A stretch of 64,000 nt of DNA from positions 1,179,501 through 1,243,500 of the forward strand of contig NZ_FSQT01000002.1 of NCBI RefSeq assembly GCF_900143515.1. Direction: 5' to 3'. A model generated the notes under the pieces. The model worked only from the letters and a program-made list of their open reading frames with translations, did not search any database and was not told where the DNA came from. The number at the start of each line of letters is the position of its first letter. Within the stretch, counting starts at the first letter, position 1. Below, piece after piece: positions 61,824-64,000 of the stretch. The position numbers and the translations under genes were made by a program. The DNA is from Micromonospora cremea. Lineage in GTDB: Bacteria; Actinomycetota; Actinomycetes; Mycobacteriales; Micromonosporaceae.

Positions 61824-63338
61824 ATGGTCGAGGTGGGCGTCCCCAAGGTGAGTGTCGTCGTGCCGGCGTACAACTGCGGGCCGCACATCGAGAAGCTCAC
61901 GGCCTCGCTGCTGCGCCAGTCGCTCCCCGCCGACGAGTTCGAAGTGATCTTCATCGACGACGGCTCGACCGACGACACGGGCGAGCGGCTGGATCGACTG
62001 GCGGCCGCACACCCACACATCCAGGTGCTGCACACCGAAAACTCGGGCTGGCCGTCGCGGCCGCGCAACCTGGGCATCGAGCGGGCGCGCGGCGAGTACG
62101 TCTTCTTCGCCGACGACGACGACTGGTTTGCCGACCAGGCGCTGGAGCGGCTCCACGACTGCGCGAAGACGTACGACGCGGACCTGGTGATCGGGAAGAT
62201 GGCGGGGCACGGGCGGAGCGTGCCGCGGGAGCTGTTCCGGAAGAACCGCTTCGACGCCACGCTGCAGAACGCCCCGCTGATCGACAGCCTGACGTGTCAC
62301 AAGCTGTTCCGCCGATCGTTCCTGAACGAGCACGGGCTGCGGTTCCCGGAGGGCGGCAAGCGCCGGCTGGAGGACCACTCGGTGGTGGTGCGGGCCTATT
62401 TCCTGTCCCGCCGCACCTGCGTGCTGTCCGACTACACCTGTTACCACCACGCCCAGCGGGGCGACGCGCGCAACGTCACCTCGGCCCTGCTGGAGCCGTC
62501 CAGCTATTTCGAGAGCGTGCGCGACGCGCTGGACATCGTGGACGCCAACACCGAGCCGGGACCGCTGCGGGACCGGCTGCACCGGCGTTGGCTGCGCAAC
62601 GAGATGATCAACCGGCTACGCGGCAAGCGGCTGCTCGAAGCCCCCGAGGACTGGCTGGAGCAGGTCGCCCTGGAGACCCAGAAGGTCATCCAGGACCGGT
62701 TCGCCCCCGGCGTCGCCGCCGGCCTGCCGCCGCTGCAGCGGGCCGTGGCGTACCTGACCGAGCGGGGCCGATTCGCGGACCTGCGCCGGCTGGCCCGCTG
62801 GGAGGCGGGCATCGCCGGGCACGGCAGGGTGGACGCGCTCCAGTTGGATGACCGGGCCGTCACGGTGAGCGTCGCCGCCGAGATTCGCTCCGCGGACGAG
62901 CCGATCGGCTTCCGCGCGGACGACGGGCGCGACGTGCTGGTGCTCCCGGTCGACGAGATCGCCCCCGAGGTGCTCGACTCCACCACGCAGGTGCGCAAGG
63001 CCCGGCTGGATGTGGTCGCCCGCCGGCGGGAGACCGGTGACGAGATCTTCCTGCCGGTGACCTTCCAGATCGAGCGGGTCGGCGCACCCGACGGGACGGA
63101 CTCCGTCCACCTGGTGCACCGGGCCACCACCACGATCGACTTCGGCGCCCTCAACGGCGGCCGGACCCGGGGCAGTTGGTTCCTCAAGGCGCGGATCACC
63201 AACGCCGGCTGGACCGAGGACGCCCGTCTGCCGCTGCTGTTCATCTGCCGGGCCGACGGCGCGCCGCCCCGGATCCGGGACGAGCGGAAAATCTGGAACC
63301 GGCTGCGTTCGGCGGTGGGTCGCCGGATCCGCCGCTGA
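61824..63338 (+). CDS. Glycosyltransferase family 2 protein with C-terminal beta domain
   Basis: A 504-residue GT2 (GT-A fold) transferase. VSVVVPAYNCGPHIEKLTAS starts near residue 8, IDDGSTDDTGERL holds the nucleotide-binding Asp, ENSGWPSRPRNLGIERARG and FFADDDDWFADQAL gives the DxD-like metal site. After the catalytic domain (about 1-320) comes a helical part and a beta-rich C-terminal domain (from about 340) like those of actinobacterial wall-glycopolymer transferases. It probably acts at the inner membrane face. GGGAGGG precedes GTG 61821/ATG 61824. Acceptor unknown. Confidence 0.85.
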   Translation: MVEVGVPKVSVVVPAYNCGPHIEKLTASLLRQSLPADEFEVIFIDDGSTDDTGERLDRLAAAHPHIQVLHTENSGWPSRPRNLGIERARGEYVFFADDDDWFADQALERLHDCAKTYDADLVIGKMAGHGRSVPRELFRKNRFDATLQNAPLIDSLTCHKLFRRSFLNEHGLRFPEGGKRRLEDHSVVVRAYFLSRRTCVLSDYTCYHHAQRGDARNVTSALLEPSSYFESVRDALDIVDANTEPGPLRDRLHRRWLRNEMINRLRGKRLLEAPEDWLEQVALETQKVIQDRFAPGVAAGLPPLQRAVAYLTERGRFADLRRLARWEAGIAGHGRVDALQLDDRAVTVSVAAEIRSADEPIGFRADDGRDVLVLPVDEIAPEVLDSTTQVRKARLDVVARRRETGDEIFLPVTFQIERVGAPDGTDSVHLVHRATTTIDFGALNGGRTRGSWFLKARITNAGWTEDARLPLLFICRADGAPPRIRDERKIWNRLRSAVGRRIRR

Positions 63339-63426
63339 CCCGTTCGCCCGGGTCGTGGAGTGGCGGCCTCGACCGATCGACGGTCGGCTGCGAAACTGTG
63401 TGCCGGTCAGCGAGTGGGGGGTGTGG

Positions 63427-64000
63427 ATGAGCAACGGCTGGGTGCTGCCCGACGAGGTGCTCCGGGACGCGCCGGCGTACACGCCGCGTCCCGGTGAGCT
63501 CGCGGATCTTGAGCTGCTGCTGACCGGCGCGTACGCCCCCCTCACCGGCTTCATGACCCGCGCCGACCTGGTCTCCGTCAGCCGGCGGGGCCGGCTGGCC
63601 GACGGCACGCCGTGGCAGGTCGCGGTGACCCTCCAGCTGCCCGCCGCGCTGGCCCAGGGCTTCGATCCGCGCGACCCGGCCCGCCGGGCGCTGGTGCTGA
63701 CCGACGGCGAGGGCGCGCCGGTGGCCGCCCTGGACGTGGCGGACGTCTGGCCGGTACGCGAGGGCGTGGCCGGGGTGGGCGGCCAGGTCTGGCGGCTGGG
63801 TGACGGTGGCCACGGCCCGTTCCAGCGGTTGCGCCGCAGCCCGGAGGAGGTCCGCGCGCTGCTGCCGCCGGGCCGGGTGCTCGGGGTGATCGCCGACCGG
63901 CCGCTGCACCGGCCACAGCTTGCCCAGATCGCGCACGCCGCGCGCACCCTTGCCGCGCACCTGCTGGTGATGATTCCGGTCGGTGAGGGTGGCGTCGCCG
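63427..64000 (+). CDS. ATP-sulfurylase-like protein, N-terminal part (cut by right edge)
   Basis: 191 codons to the window edge. WVLPDEVLRDAPAYTPRPGE opens a PUA-like ATP-sulfurylase N-terminal domain, with LLLTGAYAPLTGFMTRADL (the usual GxxxPLxGFM motif) and a later VIADRPLHRPQLAQIAHAAR that fits the start of the sulfurylase catalytic fold, though the canonical QxRNP is changed to ADRPL. Many actinobacterial proteins with this N-terminus end in an adenylylsulfate kinase domain, which lies outside the window. It would act in sulfate activation. ATG 63427 has GGGGGG upstream; GTG 63421 is an alternative. Confidence 0.75.
   Translation, partial: MSNGWVLPDEVLRDAPAYTPRPGELADLELLLTGAYAPLTGFMTRADLVSVSRRGRLADGTPWQVAVTLQLPAALAQGFDPRDPARRALVLTDGEGAPVAALDVADVWPVREGVAGVGGQVWRLGDGGHGPFQRLRRSPEEVRALLPPGRVLGVIADRPLHRPQLAQIAHAARTLAAHLLVMIPVGEGGVA

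Overview
This window is a high-GC chromosomal segment of a mycothiol-producing actinomycete, most likely a Micromonospora or close relative in the Micromonosporaceae. Support comes from mshB, an AdnAB-type end-resection pair, an actinobacterial-type dapD, strong G/C at third codon positions, frequent GTG starts and many ATGA/GTGA gene overlaps. No rRNA, tRNA or CRISPR array is visible. Several neighbourhoods match the mycobacterial core order (dapD/dapE/LOG near Rv1201c-Rv1205, ferredoxin-dapC like Rv1177-Rv1178, mshB plus membrane protein like Rv1170-Rv1171).

Layout. 1-4830 holds adnA (cut by the left edge) and adnB. 4997-8878 holds two coupled LOG-family genes, a 54-residue basic protein, dapE and divergent dapD. 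8929-14318 holds a secreted subtilisin-like protease, a sugar O-acetyltransferase, a P-loop kinase and a SIMPL protein. 14329-16801 is tyrA-dapC-fdxA. 16881-22229 has a GNAT enzyme, small membrane proteins, mshB and an S9 peptidase. 22342-28394 is a complete oligopeptide ABC importer operon (D-F-C-B-A). 28600-35909 has a decayed Uma2 gene, the TldD/TldE pair and the sdhCAB operon. 36018-38894 has small genes: a Nudix enzyme, a pterin-dehydratase-like protein, membrane proteins, a VOC protein and a Cys-rich copper-storage-like protein.

39049-41535 is the accessory part: a remnant of an integrated element bounded by a 28-bp direct repeat, whose right copy is the 3' end of ychF. It holds a truncated tyrosine recombinase, a second truncated gene, a DUF4253 protein and a Nudix protein. 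41516-49096 has ychF, an S51 peptidase, an ECF sigma factor with a coupled membrane partner, an FAD-linked oxidase with a 31-codon leader ORF, and the ada-alkA/ogt alkylation-repair pair. 49134-57349 has a heterodimeric ABC exporter, a secreted trypsin-like protease and valS. 57410-61583 has a membrane protein and a two-ATPase/two-permease ABC cluster. 61824-64000 has a glycosyltransferase and the start of an ATP-sulfurylase-like gene.

Two layers run across the genes. First, a family of inverted repeats whose ends carry TGATCA or a near match occurs five times, mostly at gene ends, but once in frame inside ada-alkA. Second, at least eleven genes have a TANNNT hexamer 6-8 bases before the start codon and no ribosome-binding site, the layout of leaderless transcripts. 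I saw no secondary-metabolite cluster or multi-gene defence system. The best candidates for something new are the ychF-targeted element, the domesticated repeat in ada-alkA, and an apparent CTG start for dapC.
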